Positions 39,401 through 51,400 of a stretch of 64,000 nucleotides of DNA are shown here, in pieces. The DNA is taken from contig JAANDG010000044.1 of assembly GCA_036852015.1 (NCBI GenBank), positions 248,001 through 312,000 of the forward strand, in the 5' to 3' direction. Below the pieces are notes generated by a model. It searched no databases. It was not told where the DNA came from and saw only the letters and a list, made by a program, of their open reading frames with translations. The position numbers and the translations under genes are program-made. The stretch is from Pelodera strongyloides (lineage: Eukaryota > Nematoda > Chromadorea > Rhabditida > Rhabditidae). The stretch's first letter is position 1. Every line of letters begins with the position of its first letter.

Positions 39401-42400
39401 AGATGCATTATCTGATCTTCTCCACGCACACGTTTATCGAACATATGAGAGATCGCCTTTCGCCAGGCGATTTGGATATTTGTCTCCCAATTCTGATGAA
39501 TGTAAGTGAAAAGATACTTTTTACTGATTAGTACCGTACCTTTTGCTTATCGCCTCTATGTTCATCGCGTAGTGAATTTGCGATTTTTGTAGCATTGTTT
39601 TCGCCCGTTAGCGCGACTCCTGAATATTGTGTATTTTGGTATTGTATACTTTTTATATGTTTATTCCTTCAGTTGATCGCCGAGGATCTCTTCTATGTGG
39701 CCGCTGAACAGAAAACGATGGACAAGTTCAAAGCGAATCACTTGGAAGCAAATGCAGATGTGTCGCTCAGAATGGCATTCAACGTTGGATCGTATGTTAA
39801 CAGTAATAATGTTTGGTGCAGAAGAAAATCGAGTGAAGCTTCTGGTGGCGATGACTTATTGAAACTTTGAAACATTTCAATTTTGAGCTTCTTTATTTAT
39901 TCACTTACGGGTACTGGCCACCTTTGAATATGTAGCTGGTTGGTTGTTTTATTGTATACCAGACGGCTACGCCGCCTGAAGGTCTCTTTCCGTAGTTATG
40001 AAACTTTCCGTGAAAATTGGAAGAAAACCTTGTGAATGGAATCAACCTTTTTTGCATAATGACCTTCGTTTGCCTCTCCACCCTTTTTATACTGCGGAAC
40101 ATTTTATTCAAATTGAACTTCCGTAACGCACAGGGTGCTAGCACACGTTACAGTTACTCTTTTGTATAATAAGATTTGCAATGTAACTTCAGGTTCATCG
40201 GTATCAACAGTCTGCTTCAGGTTCATCGGTATCAACAGTCTGCGTGTGTGTCTTCGTGCTCTCCAAACCGCAGTCGACCGTAAGCCAATCAAGGATGTCA
40301 TTCTAATGGTGGGACAAGTACTCGACGAGATTGCCAATGGAATGAAGGAGAACAATGGTAGGTATCATTCCATAGTGAAGTAAAGAACTCCATACGAGGT
40401 TAAAAAAGGCCAAGGTTAGACCCCGTCTTCGCCAGAGATCTGAACTCCGCGCGGGTCCCGTGTGCCTGAAATACACTAGTATAAACATCGGAAAACGTGG
40501 TGATATAGTGTCCTACTTCACGAAATCAGCATTTTCGGTGATTTTGTATGTTTGAGTCTTCTCATGATACACTTTATCTATCAATACTCTCCTTTACACT
40601 TTTCCTTATATTACTGTAACTTTATTTACTTCTTTTTTAAATAACTGTTTTAACAGATGCAAAGTTTTTTAAATAACTGTTTTACAACAGATGCAAAGCT
40701 TTATTGTAACTATGTTGTATTTTGTGCGCTTAGGTCTCGACCCAGCCAAGGTGCTCATCTACTGTCACCAATTGCTGGAGGAACACGTGGAGAAAATGTC
40801 GAATGTGCAGAAATTGAACGAGAAACCGACAATGGAACTGAAACCGGGAGAGAGACCACCCAGTTGTTTCCTACTACCACCCGTACGTTGTTGTTGTTGT
40901 TGTTGCCGGAGGCAGCCAGCGTGGTTGATCATCCTCGCGAGATGGGCTATAAGAGGCCTAAAAATGTTGCCACTTCCCGTGGCTGATTCCATAAATTGGT
41001 AGGAATGAGCGTCGTGGGGTGGGCGGGGCATGTGAAGAGGTGGTGGACGTCGTGGGGGCTGTTTCCACAATCTGGGCAGGAGTCTGGAACGCTGTCGTCA
41101 ACACGATGGAGGTAGTGGTTCGTGAATCTGCTGTGACCGGAGCGGAGTTGGCTGAGGGTGCATCTGACGTTTCGCGGAAGATCTGCTTCTTCTTTGTGGA
41201 TGTCTGGTGGCGGTCTCCCCCCCCCCCAGGATGGCGGGTGGCTTGAGTGTGCGTTTTTCCTCGGCGACTGCTATGGTGTGGACTGCGCCGGCGACTGCCT
41301 TTGCGCAGCTTGGGTCGGAGGCTCCTGCGATAGCTGCCATGACCGTGTTCTTATGGGCCATGCGGGTGCTCGCTTTCATGTTGCGAGGCGGAAGGGGCTT
41401 CTGCAGGATTCCGTGACAGGCGTGGCTCGGATCAGAGGAGCGAGCGAGGAATTGAGCGGAGAGCATGTCCAGATGGCTGCGGACTTGCATTATCTTTGCC
41501 TCTGAGTGGAGGTGATCGATGTCTGCCATTTTGTGGTTCCCTGTGATGGTTCTGAGGGCTGCATTCTGGGCACGCTGAATCGAGTCAATGGCGGAGGTGG
41601 AGACGAAGCTGGACCAGGCTGGGGCTGCATAGGCATACACTGCTTGGGAGATAGCCTTGTAGGTGAGGCGTAGCGTTTCCTTCTGGTTACCCCATGTGCT
41701 TCCTGCTAAGGCCTTGAGCACGTTGTTGCGTTGGGTGATGCGGGCAGCGACTCCTCTGGCATGTTGACTGAATGTGAACATCGTGTCGTAGGTGACGCCC
41801 AGTATCTTGGCAGTGTTGACTGTAGGGACCAGGACGTTTCCCACGGTTATGTTGAGGGTAGTCCGGTACTCCTTGCTGAATGGCGTGAGGAGCATCAGTT
41901 GGCTTTTAGCAGGGGAGATGGAGAGCTTGCGCGTCTTCAAGAAGTCTTCAATTGCTGGAAGAGCAGCTCGAAGATGGTCAGCCGCAGCCGAGATGGTGGG
42001 TTCAGAGGCCCATACGGTTATGTCGTCGGCATAAGATATGACCTTGACCTTGTGTTGGTGGTCCGGGAGGTCCTTGAGGTATAAGTTGAAGAGGGTAGGT
42101 GATAGAGCGCTACCCTGTGGAACTCCGCTTCGAATTTGTCCAGCTTTGGAGGTGGCTTCTCGGAAGGTGGTCCGTGCTGTTCTGCCTCTGAGATAGTTGA
42201 CCAGCCACTTCTTGGCGTAGTCGGGAGTGTCCGTCTTGAGCACCAGGTCTGTGAGCTTGTGGATGTCGAGGCTGTCGAAGGCCTTCGACATGTCAATGGC
42301 CATGAGAACGGTGCGACTGGCTGGTTTCTTTTGGTTGAAACCTTCTGCGATGTCCTCGGAAAGAGTGTGAAGCGCAGTCGTGGTTGATCTACCGGAGGTG

Positions 42401-45400
42401 AAACCGTGTTGGTGAGCCGCAGGTTGCATGTGTGGTCTTATGACTTCCAGGAGGAGACGTTCCATTATTTTGGCAATGGGTGATAGCAGTGAGATTGGAC
42501 GATATCCCGAGCCGTTCGTTGCTTCTTTGCCTGGCTTCAGAAGGGGGAGTATGATGGATGATTTCCATATCATCGGTATCCTGCAGCTTCTGAGGGAGTC
42601 GTTGATAATGTGGGTGACTGCTGCTAAGCCTCGTTTGCCCAGATGATGGAGCATGACGGGTGCGAGTCCGTCAGGGCCGATGGCACGCGATTTCTTGGAT
42701 CTCCTGATGGCCGTTCCGACTTCTGTTGTTGTGAAGTCTTCGAAGTCTTGAGTGGACAGTTCTTGAGTGTGTCTGCGTATTTTCCTGTTGCCCTTGTCCG
42801 TGGAGTATTCAACGGGTCGGGTGAAACCTTTGTTGAAGCAGTTGGCGATGTTGTTGGACTCGGTGACCATATTGTTGCCAAATTCGACCGCGCAGTTTGG
42901 TGGAGGTCTGCCCTTGTCGTTAAGCATTTTGATGGTCTTCCAAAGCTTGTTGGCGTCCCGTTTTGGGTCAAACTCCTCCATGAACTGTCTCCATGTGTCA
43001 CGTTTGTTTTTGTCGGTTGCCCTTCGGATCTTGATGTTGAGCGAGGCGATGTCCGGAGAGGAGGGGTCGTCTTCTCTGAGAGCGTCGCGTTGGGCCATCC
43101 AGTCGAGAATCTCCGGTGAGAGCGCCGATACCCTTTTGTGTACTCGACCGCGAGGTATAGAGCTGGCGGCTGCAGATTGCAGGATCTTCCGTAGGAAGGG
43201 CTCAGCTTGTGGGGCGGGTAAGCTAGGGATAGGGTAGGCCTCGAGTTTTTCTTCCACCAGTCTCTTGAAGCGAATCCAGTCAGCCTTGCCAAAGTTAGCG
43301 AAGGTCTGGTTGCGGTGTGTTCGGATGTACTTGGAGCCGACGAGCTCGGTGATGATGGGAAGGTGGTCGGAGCTGCCCGAGGTGATGGTCTTCCAGTTGA
43401 CTTGAGGGAGGAGTTCAAGAGCGCAGATGGTGATGTCCGGAGAGGTTGGGCGACCGTTGGAGGGAATGCGTGTTGGGCAGTCTCGATTCACAGCTGCGAA
43501 GTCGTGTGCATCGATGGCGTCTGCAATGACGGTACCGCGGGTGTCTGAGTTGCTGGAGTACCAGGAAGCGTCGTGGGCATTGAAATCTCCCAACACTATT
43601 GAGTTATCGCTGTTGCGGAGGAAGTGAGCGATGTCAGCCTCGTATCCCGGGGCGCATGAGCTTGCTGGTGGGATGTAGATATTTGAGATGGTCAGGGGTT
43701 GTCCTTTAGCATCCGTAACGCGAATTGTGAGAGACTCCAGATGCGCGTCAGCAGGTGAGGGGATGACGGAGTAGTTCAACTCATGGCTGATTCCTGTTAG
43801 AAGGCCTCCACCAGGGTTGGGTCCGTTGCGATCCTTGCGTATCAGAGCGTAACCTGGTAAGACCGGCGACTTCGATCTTGCAGATAGTTTGGTTTCCTGT
43901 AGAACGACGATGTCGATTTTCCTTCGAGTGAGGATGTCGAGGATCTCCGTCGTTTTGCCGGCGATACCATTGCAGTTGTATTGCAGGATTCTGATGTCCG
44001 AAGAGCCGATGTTAGAGGAGTTGCAAGAGACGTTTGCTCCCTTTGACCGCGAGGTCTTAGGGGCTGTGACAGGTGTCGGTAGAGCGGGTGTGATGACTGA
44101 TATCGTTGGGGCCGGCGGTGTGCGAGTGGGGTGAGCGCAGGATGGACAGGCGAAGGTTGCCTGGGTGTATTGTGACACTGACTGCAACCCGCTGCAGATG
44201 CTTTTGGTGTGAACCCAGTTTCGACATGTAGAGCATTGCACGCAGTTGGTGTTAGCTTTGCGTTTGCATGTGGTGCATAGCCATGTTGTTGTGGTTGGGC
44301 CTGGGTTTTCTTCGACGTCTCCGGCTTGAAGAAGTAATAATCACCACCCGTACGTAATCATTGCTCCTAATGTTTTGGAACCGTTGTTATTCTTATAGGG
44401 GGGGGGGCTAACGTTATTCGTATTGATAAGAAAACGTGCTAAATTTGCATGTCGGAGATATGTTAGGTAATTAGGTTCCAAAGTTTACTTGTCATAGTGG
44501 CTTGCGGCTTAATGAAAAGATCTTAGTGTCGCTGCGACAAGTCTTGTGTTTTATGAACTTGCAGAAACATTGTCATTTCCATTGTTTCAGGAACCTCGTC
44601 GCCTGGGAGAAAGGAGTAAATTATCTCAAAAGAGTAGATCGCACATCTTTGTCGAGTATGCACTCACTGTGGTCGACAATTTGCTCGAGTGCAAGAAGTA
44701 GGTGTTTAATTTGAATATGTCGAAAGAAACTGTGGCCCTATGCACGAACGCGCTGGAATGCTCCCAGCCTTCCAGTGGGAGGTGAGAGAAAGAGAGGGAT
44801 CACACGAATCAGAGACGCGCAGAAACAAATTCTCCCAACCGGGGAGGCTCCAGCTGTTCGCGCATACGGCCACTGATGATTTTGTAGTCTCGGAACCTTT
44901 TCACGGATTAGTATACTTGGGTTTGAAATGAGAAATAACTGCGCATTAATTGTATACTGTGAAAGTGATCGATGTTGTTGGGAGTGTATGTCATCATTGG
45001 TATCTTGCTGAAAACGTGCGTTAACGTTGATATTAGATATTGATAACTTGATTTAAATGTATATTCAAAAAATTGTCACCAATTTATAGTGAAAGTATTA
45101 TTTTCTGTATTTTGATTTTGGGTGAAGTTAAACATTTTAAACGTTTCATTTTCTTTCAGGTTGAGTGACGAGTCACAGAGTGATGTTGCTCGATTGGACC
45201 CATTCGTTCCGGTGATTGCCAGATGTCTGACACTGAAGTATGAACGGGTACGTGATGTTTCTTCGATATTTGTTACTTCCTAAACTAAAGTACTTGGTTT
45301 GTTTGAAGAGTTGGTGCATGTTAGCATGCACCTGTAACTGTAGCTTGTGGTGCTGAAGAACTTTTTGACTCTATTCATATTTTAGGTGATCCTGAAATCA

Positions 45401-48400
45401 CTTTGCTGTGTGTACGATATGTTGAACTTCCCACTTCCATCTCTGCACGACAACACGAAATCGTTGGTGGAGCGGCTGTTTGTTATTTTGTGCGATTACG
45501 GAGCGATGGGTTTTGCCGGAGACAGGGATACTGTAGTGGATCTGACGAGGAAGGTCTTCATGGTCAGTGATTGTTTATGATTTAAGGTATCTATTATTTT
45601 ATGGGTTTGGATGTATAGCTCTCAAGAATTATTTGTGAATTAAAGGCTCTTTAAAGGGACTGTCAAGCCGATTTTGCATGTTGGGCTCAAAAAAAAAGCT
45701 TGCGTTTTGAAGGTAAGGAAAGTGAAAAAAAAACTTGCATGTAAGAAGGAAAACAATTTCAAACCCCTCCAAAAAAACTCCTTCAGTATGGGATTCGAGT
45801 CGTATGGACAGAGCTAAGCCAAATCGCTGTCCACGGGACGGTTTGAATTATCGGCTCGCCGCAACGCATCCGTTTGCGTGCGTTGCGGCTGGTTTTGTTC
45901 ACGTTTACGACAAAATTTGAAATATTTTAATCTGCGGCCATTTTTATGGGTGTACTGTATTGTGCGCCGTTCGAGATTTACTTCATCTGCGCCAGGAGAT
46001 GCCTTTCTGCGCAGAATCCCCCTTAACATGCCCTTTAACCTTCAGTATTATGTGAAATTAGTGAAATCCTTCGAAGCTGCTGCACCCAATATGTAGCTCG
46101 TAGGCATTGATTATATACAGGTTTAGTGAAACATAAAGAAATGAAGTGTTCGGAAGAAGAGTTATTTCCTTGTATTAGAAACGTGGTGCCTGAGAAGTTT
46201 GTGATGCAGTGTGGGTTCTCGAGCTTGAATCTTGAATGTATATGTATACTGTATAAAAACTGCAATTTGCCTCCTTCAGACCTTTGACCGCCTGATCCAC
46301 ACATGTGAGGGAGTTGTGGATCTGTTCGACAAGAAACAGTTGGAGCTCTTGATCAATTATATTGAGGTAAATACTTTTGGTGCTTGTTCAGGTTTAAAGC
46401 GAAATACAGGCCGGTTTTTGAAACACATCGAGTACACCAGCATTCATATGCAGCTTGTGCAAGTGAACGTAAATTAGACTAAAAAAAATTGAGCTAACTT
46501 CGAGTAACTTAGCATGAATACGTAGGATTTAGTTGTCCACGATGCGTTTCAAAAACCGACCGGCATTTCGCTTTAAGTAACTGTTGTTTATTATTTGTCT
46601 TGTTATTGCCTTTAATGTGCATAATAAATGTTATGCGATTATTTTAGGTGGACATCCTGGACATGCACAAGAGAACATCGGCATTCGTTCTACTCAATAC
46701 GATCATTCTGAAGAGAATTGAACATCCGAGGGTGAGGGATTTGGTTAAAGCGAAATGCTAGCCTCTTTGGAAAATTTGCATATGATAAGCAAATCTTATG
46801 TATCCTATGCTAATTTTGTACGATTGCCGTGGACGATCGATCGTACAAAATTAGCATAGGATACATAGGATTTGCTTATCATATGAAAATTTTCCAAAGA
46901 GGCTAGCATTTCGCTTTAATGTATAGTTTTGAACAACTCTCTTTTTTTTCGTTTTCTTGTGAGTTCTTTACCTTTGTGTCCTTCAGATCCCCGAAGCGAT
47001 GACGTTGTTACGCGAACAGGCGATCACGACGACGAGCAAGGAAATGGCAGAGATGTGCAGAGAGGTTAGAAACGCTTTTTTAAGAGACTATTAGTAAGCA
47101 GCACGCACTGTGCATCCAATGTTTTGATCACTATATTTTACTTTGCATATTGGGATCGAGTATAATTGTTCATTGTGTATGTAAAGCTCCATCAGGATGA
47201 AAGGGTTGGTCAATGTCTGTTTCGATTCCCTGTTGCATTTAGCTCCAAGTAAGTATAGCGTATACGTTCCAGACGATGTCTCACTTTGTGTGTGAGCAGC
47301 ACCCGCAGGCTCGTCACCCGGGCAAGGAGGTCGAGTGGTGGTTGGATCAGTTGGAGTACGAGGTTGATCTGGGAAGAATGAGTGCGGCCGAGATGCTCAA
47401 CACGCTATACGAGAACTGCTTGCAGGTGAGCAGTGTTGTTAATTTGGGGTGATTCATATTAGTAAGATTGAGGAAGGAAAGTGTGCAAAGTGGTTTTTGG
47501 CTAGTTAAATCAGACCGCCATATGTTTGTGTTAGTGAGTGATACCTCTAATATTAGTGATCATGTAACTCTGCACAAGATGTTTAGTATCTAAAAGAGTG
47601 TTTTGTCCATTTTGACGATGCGACACCAAAAGTTCACAATTTTCCAATAACCGTATATCTATGTCTAGTGGATAGGCTAGTGTTAGTGATAAGTGTCTGA
47701 TCATTGTTTCCGTAAATAAAGTGTATTTGCAGCCGGTCCTCGAGAAAGTTTGCATAATGTCGACGGTGAAACTGGGAGCCCGTTTGGTGAACGATGACTC
47801 TCCCCAATGCAGACAATTTGCTGCACACGCCCTCAGAACTCTTTTATCTGGAGTTGGAGAAGGACTAAGAAATGATGTCTTCACGGCGGTCACTGATTGG
47901 CTCAGTGGAGAACACGTTAGTTTGTTGTTAGAAAGACCGGGGTTCGATTCCTGTAAGAGGTGATTGGGGAAACGTGTTTTTTGGAAGCGTAGTCATTAGT
48001 TTTTGTGCATAATGCGCATAGAAGACCACAAATGTGCGAATTAGACCGGCGTCTATAGAGTAAATTAATTTGGCCAACCGCAATGTATGTCTACTGTAGC
48101 TTGTGTCTAGTTTACTATATGTCTAGTTTCATTATTCCAGGAAGGATTCTACACGGTGGCTTCGGGTGTTTTGGTCCAATTGGCTGCAGCCGAAGAGGAC
48201 AAGTTTGCTCCGAGACTTGTGCCGGTTAGTTTTGATTATTGTTTTGCAACTTTTGTAATTAGTATCTCCATCCCTTTAGCACTCGTTACTATATTATCCT
48301 CCACCGGTGTGTAATATGGATATTGACGCGGTGAAACATTGGAATTTTCGTTGTACATTTGAAACAGCAATCGCGAGGCCACATTCACCACTACGATTCC

Positions 48401-51400
48401 CTCGGCGAAAATTCCCTGGGGACAGAAGATAGCATTCCAATGTGAGACACGCAGAGAAAGAGACGGGGAATTTAGTGGTGAATATGGCCTCTGGGCTGGA
48501 ATTGATTTGTTTAACCCGTTTGCTTGGTCTCATTGCAGCAAAAAAATTTCCCCTTACAATTAGTCCATCAGCATACGCCAATAACGTCCTACGCATTTGT
48601 GGCGTAAATTTTAGATTTGTTTTTATATTTGCCGGTGCAACTTCGATTGCGCATGCCGGCGGAATACTCCAGACTCCTTAGGTATCTAATTACGACATAG
48701 GGTGATTTAAACGGAGATGGTTTTAGGCATTTGAATTGTTGCGAAGTATTCTCGAGAAACCGTCAGCCATGGATCTGCTCTCCGAACAAACGATCAATGC
48801 AATTCTGGACAGTTTCACGAAAATACTCCGATTTGCGGATATGAAGGATAAGGCGGTGCAGGATCAAGTTAGGAAGTTGTTAGGTACGCAATGTTAATAT
48901 TTCTTGCTTCGTGGCACTTTTGCACATTATTCTTGTTCATCTCTAATTGCCTTTATAACACTATTATATTGGATTGTTGGGTTGATATGTGATGGATAAT
49001 TAGAACACTCATGTTAATTCTATTTATATTATAACTAACAAGGTATCACCTTTCAATTTGCAGGCTCGCTGGGTCGATATGCCCGATGTGTGCAGACAAT
49101 GTCGGATGTTCGATTGGCGACTGCATGTTTGTACGGACAGGTAAGAGAACTTGTACATGTATTGCTCATGGTTAAGCAACTTGTTTTCTAGTAAGGCAGT
49201 GTAGCACTGACTATGCAACTACACAACAATACTTAGTTCCATATTTGTCCAGAATGTACCAGCTGTGGTGACAGCGTTGCGGTTCGGTTCGTATTGATAA
49301 ACCATTGGGCAAAGGATGGGGAAGCTACCGTATATTTTCCTTTCAGATCTTCTCGATGGTCGACCAGGAATGGATGTCGTATCTGGTGAGTCCATCACCG
49401 ATGGACATCGTCGAATGGACCGTATTCCAGTTGAGAGGAACCGATATCAGTGATGCCCTGGCTGAGCAGGTGGGGTATTTAATTTAGTGGTGAACGGTTA
49501 CCGTACTACGGTAGATTGTCTGAGTAAGAGTATGATAGGTTGCCCGTGTGTATATAACGGAAGGCCGACTGTGTGATTTGTATGGTTGTATGGTAGAGGT
49601 AGATGCTGTACCCGTACCGCAGTGAGGATGTGTAATAGGCTGTCTGACACGCCGTTTTTGTATTTATTTAAATGGTTGCTGTGCCCATATTATGTACAGT
49701 AGATAGTAACAGGTGGGAAGCTGTGCGCCTGCGCCCTGCTGAATCTTATTTTTTTCGCCTAACTATCTTGTAATTGCCTTTTATTGTAATTGCTGTTGCT
49801 TGCAGGCGATCAAGAACCTCGTCTATTTGCTGTCGATTCTCGAGGAAGACAATTGGAAGGACGCGATTGAAAAGTGTAGAGGAGCAGTGAGATACGAAGT
49901 GAAGAAGAGACAGTCACAGTACATTAGGGTGAGTGGGGGGTAGTTGACAGGGAAATCGATATCTTGGGCGAGAGTATGCTACTTTCAGGGAATACGTTTA
50001 TGCGTAGAGACTGATTATGGTTATCTCAGGCTCAGTGGATAAATATTAATATATTTATGAGTGATCAGAACATTTCACTCATATTGTACAGCCTTTGTAG
50101 ATTTGTGTCACTCTTGACAGGATTTTACGTATCGGTTTGTGCGCAAGTTACAGCGTTTCTCAACGGTTTTTTTTGTGCTTTTGAATTTAGCGATTTTGTA
50201 GTAAGCATCCAACTATGGGTGGATGGATATACATATGTATCATGAAACATTTTAATATTTTTTGAAAGATTGTTGTTATGATTTTATTTTTAATTTTCTT
50301 TCAGCGAACTTCTCTCTTCAAAATGTGTGCCGCGTTGGCGATCCAAAACAAAGGAAACGAGAAGAAGATTAACATTTTGATTGAGGAATTCTTCCCCTTA
50401 ATTACAAGGGAATTGATGAGGAAGAGTGCAGAACGTGAGTGATTTGAGTAACTTTTATTTTGCGTAGTCAAGCTGATTGGTATTGGGTGGCCTTTAGTGT
50501 ATAAAGTGATGTTCGATTAGGGCAGACCTCCAGTTGAAACCAAAAGTGAAGATATAAGGAAACATCATAGAAAGCGCCTAGATTAACGTAAGAAGTTACC
50601 CGTCCTGTTAACACCAAACTGCGAGAATTGAATCTGATTGTGAGAACTTTGTGTTTGTGTGCGAGCTAATAATGTTCTATTAGAACCACTCGTATTGTAC
50701 TGTTCTACTTGAGCCTTGACATTTTAATAAATGTTTTGTACATTCAGACACGGAAACCCTGTACAACCTGGCCAAGGAAGTGGGCGAAGTGTGGAAGATG
50801 GTGATGGGAGAGAGGGTATACAGTGAGAAGTTGGCAGAGACCACTAAAAAGATCAACGAGATGGCCAGAGAGCGCCAGATTGACAGGAAACAGGTATGGT
50901 GGTTGGAGACGTAGTGTGTACTGTATGGTTTGGTGAATTGACGATTGATGACACCACTCACTTTAAGTCCATTGTTAGGTATTTCCGACTCCGACAATGT
51001 AGAGGGTGTAAGTGGGAGGCTTTGTACCTTTGTGTAGGTGTACCGCGCACTCTAGACAGTCTGGGTCTGGACGGGGTGTCAACATCTTTTGGCCACCGCT
51101 TGCTGTCTAAAGTTGCAGACAAAGTTTGAAGAACGCGTGGCGGACGAATTCTTTAGAAGTGATCCAATCAGTGATAATGTATATGTTTTCAGATGAAAGT
51201 AATGGATCCAGTGCGTATGATTCAGGAGAGCCGAGAGATACACAAGAGAAAGGTGGGTATACTTATATTTTCTGAGTTGTTCAGAAATTCAGAGCTTCCA
51301 GCATCTACATCTACCAACTGTCACTTTGGGATCGAACAGCTGTTTTACACAGTAATAAATATTATTGTTCTTGTGCGTAATACGTTTTCTGTTTGGGTAT

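Larger units (their letters stand above)
30864..40882 (+). other. UTP20: UTP20 exon map, exons 33-62
   Basis: Exons: 30864-30972, 31105-31188, 31490-31597, 31751-31833, 31935-32031, 32313-32433, 32822-32954, 33228-33398, 33937-34048, 34236-34328, 34731-34811, 35115-35204, 35357-35425, 35621-35758, 35884-35940, 36154-36268, 36527-36629, 36897-36984, 37258-37452, 37602-37680, 37937-37971, 38073-38156, 38390-38446, 38601-38695, 38812-38878, 39099-39188, 39403-39501, 39673-39791, 40221-40357, 40734-40882. The end of exon 35 (donor GTTTGA) is the weakest boundary. Exon 61 has two possible acceptors 28 nt apart; only the second keeps the frame. Confidence 0.85.
40889..44342 (-). mobile_element. Non-LTR retrotransposon with 2A start
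   Basis: This 3,454 bp LINE lies in UTP20 intron 62, antisense to the host gene. It is flanked by a 13 bp target duplication, ACCACCCGTACGT, at 40876-40888 and 44343-44355. On its own strand it ends in a (CAA)n tail after a ~209 bp 3'UTR. One frame is open from the 5' edge to 41098. Exact target copies and an intact frame indicate a recent insertion. It belongs with APE-endonuclease elements of the Jockey/CR1 type; the exact clade is not resolved here. Confidence 0.92.

Noticed and set aside
41158..43548. Many plus-strand frames of 70-160 codons
   Set aside because: They are antisense shadows of the LINE polyprotein.
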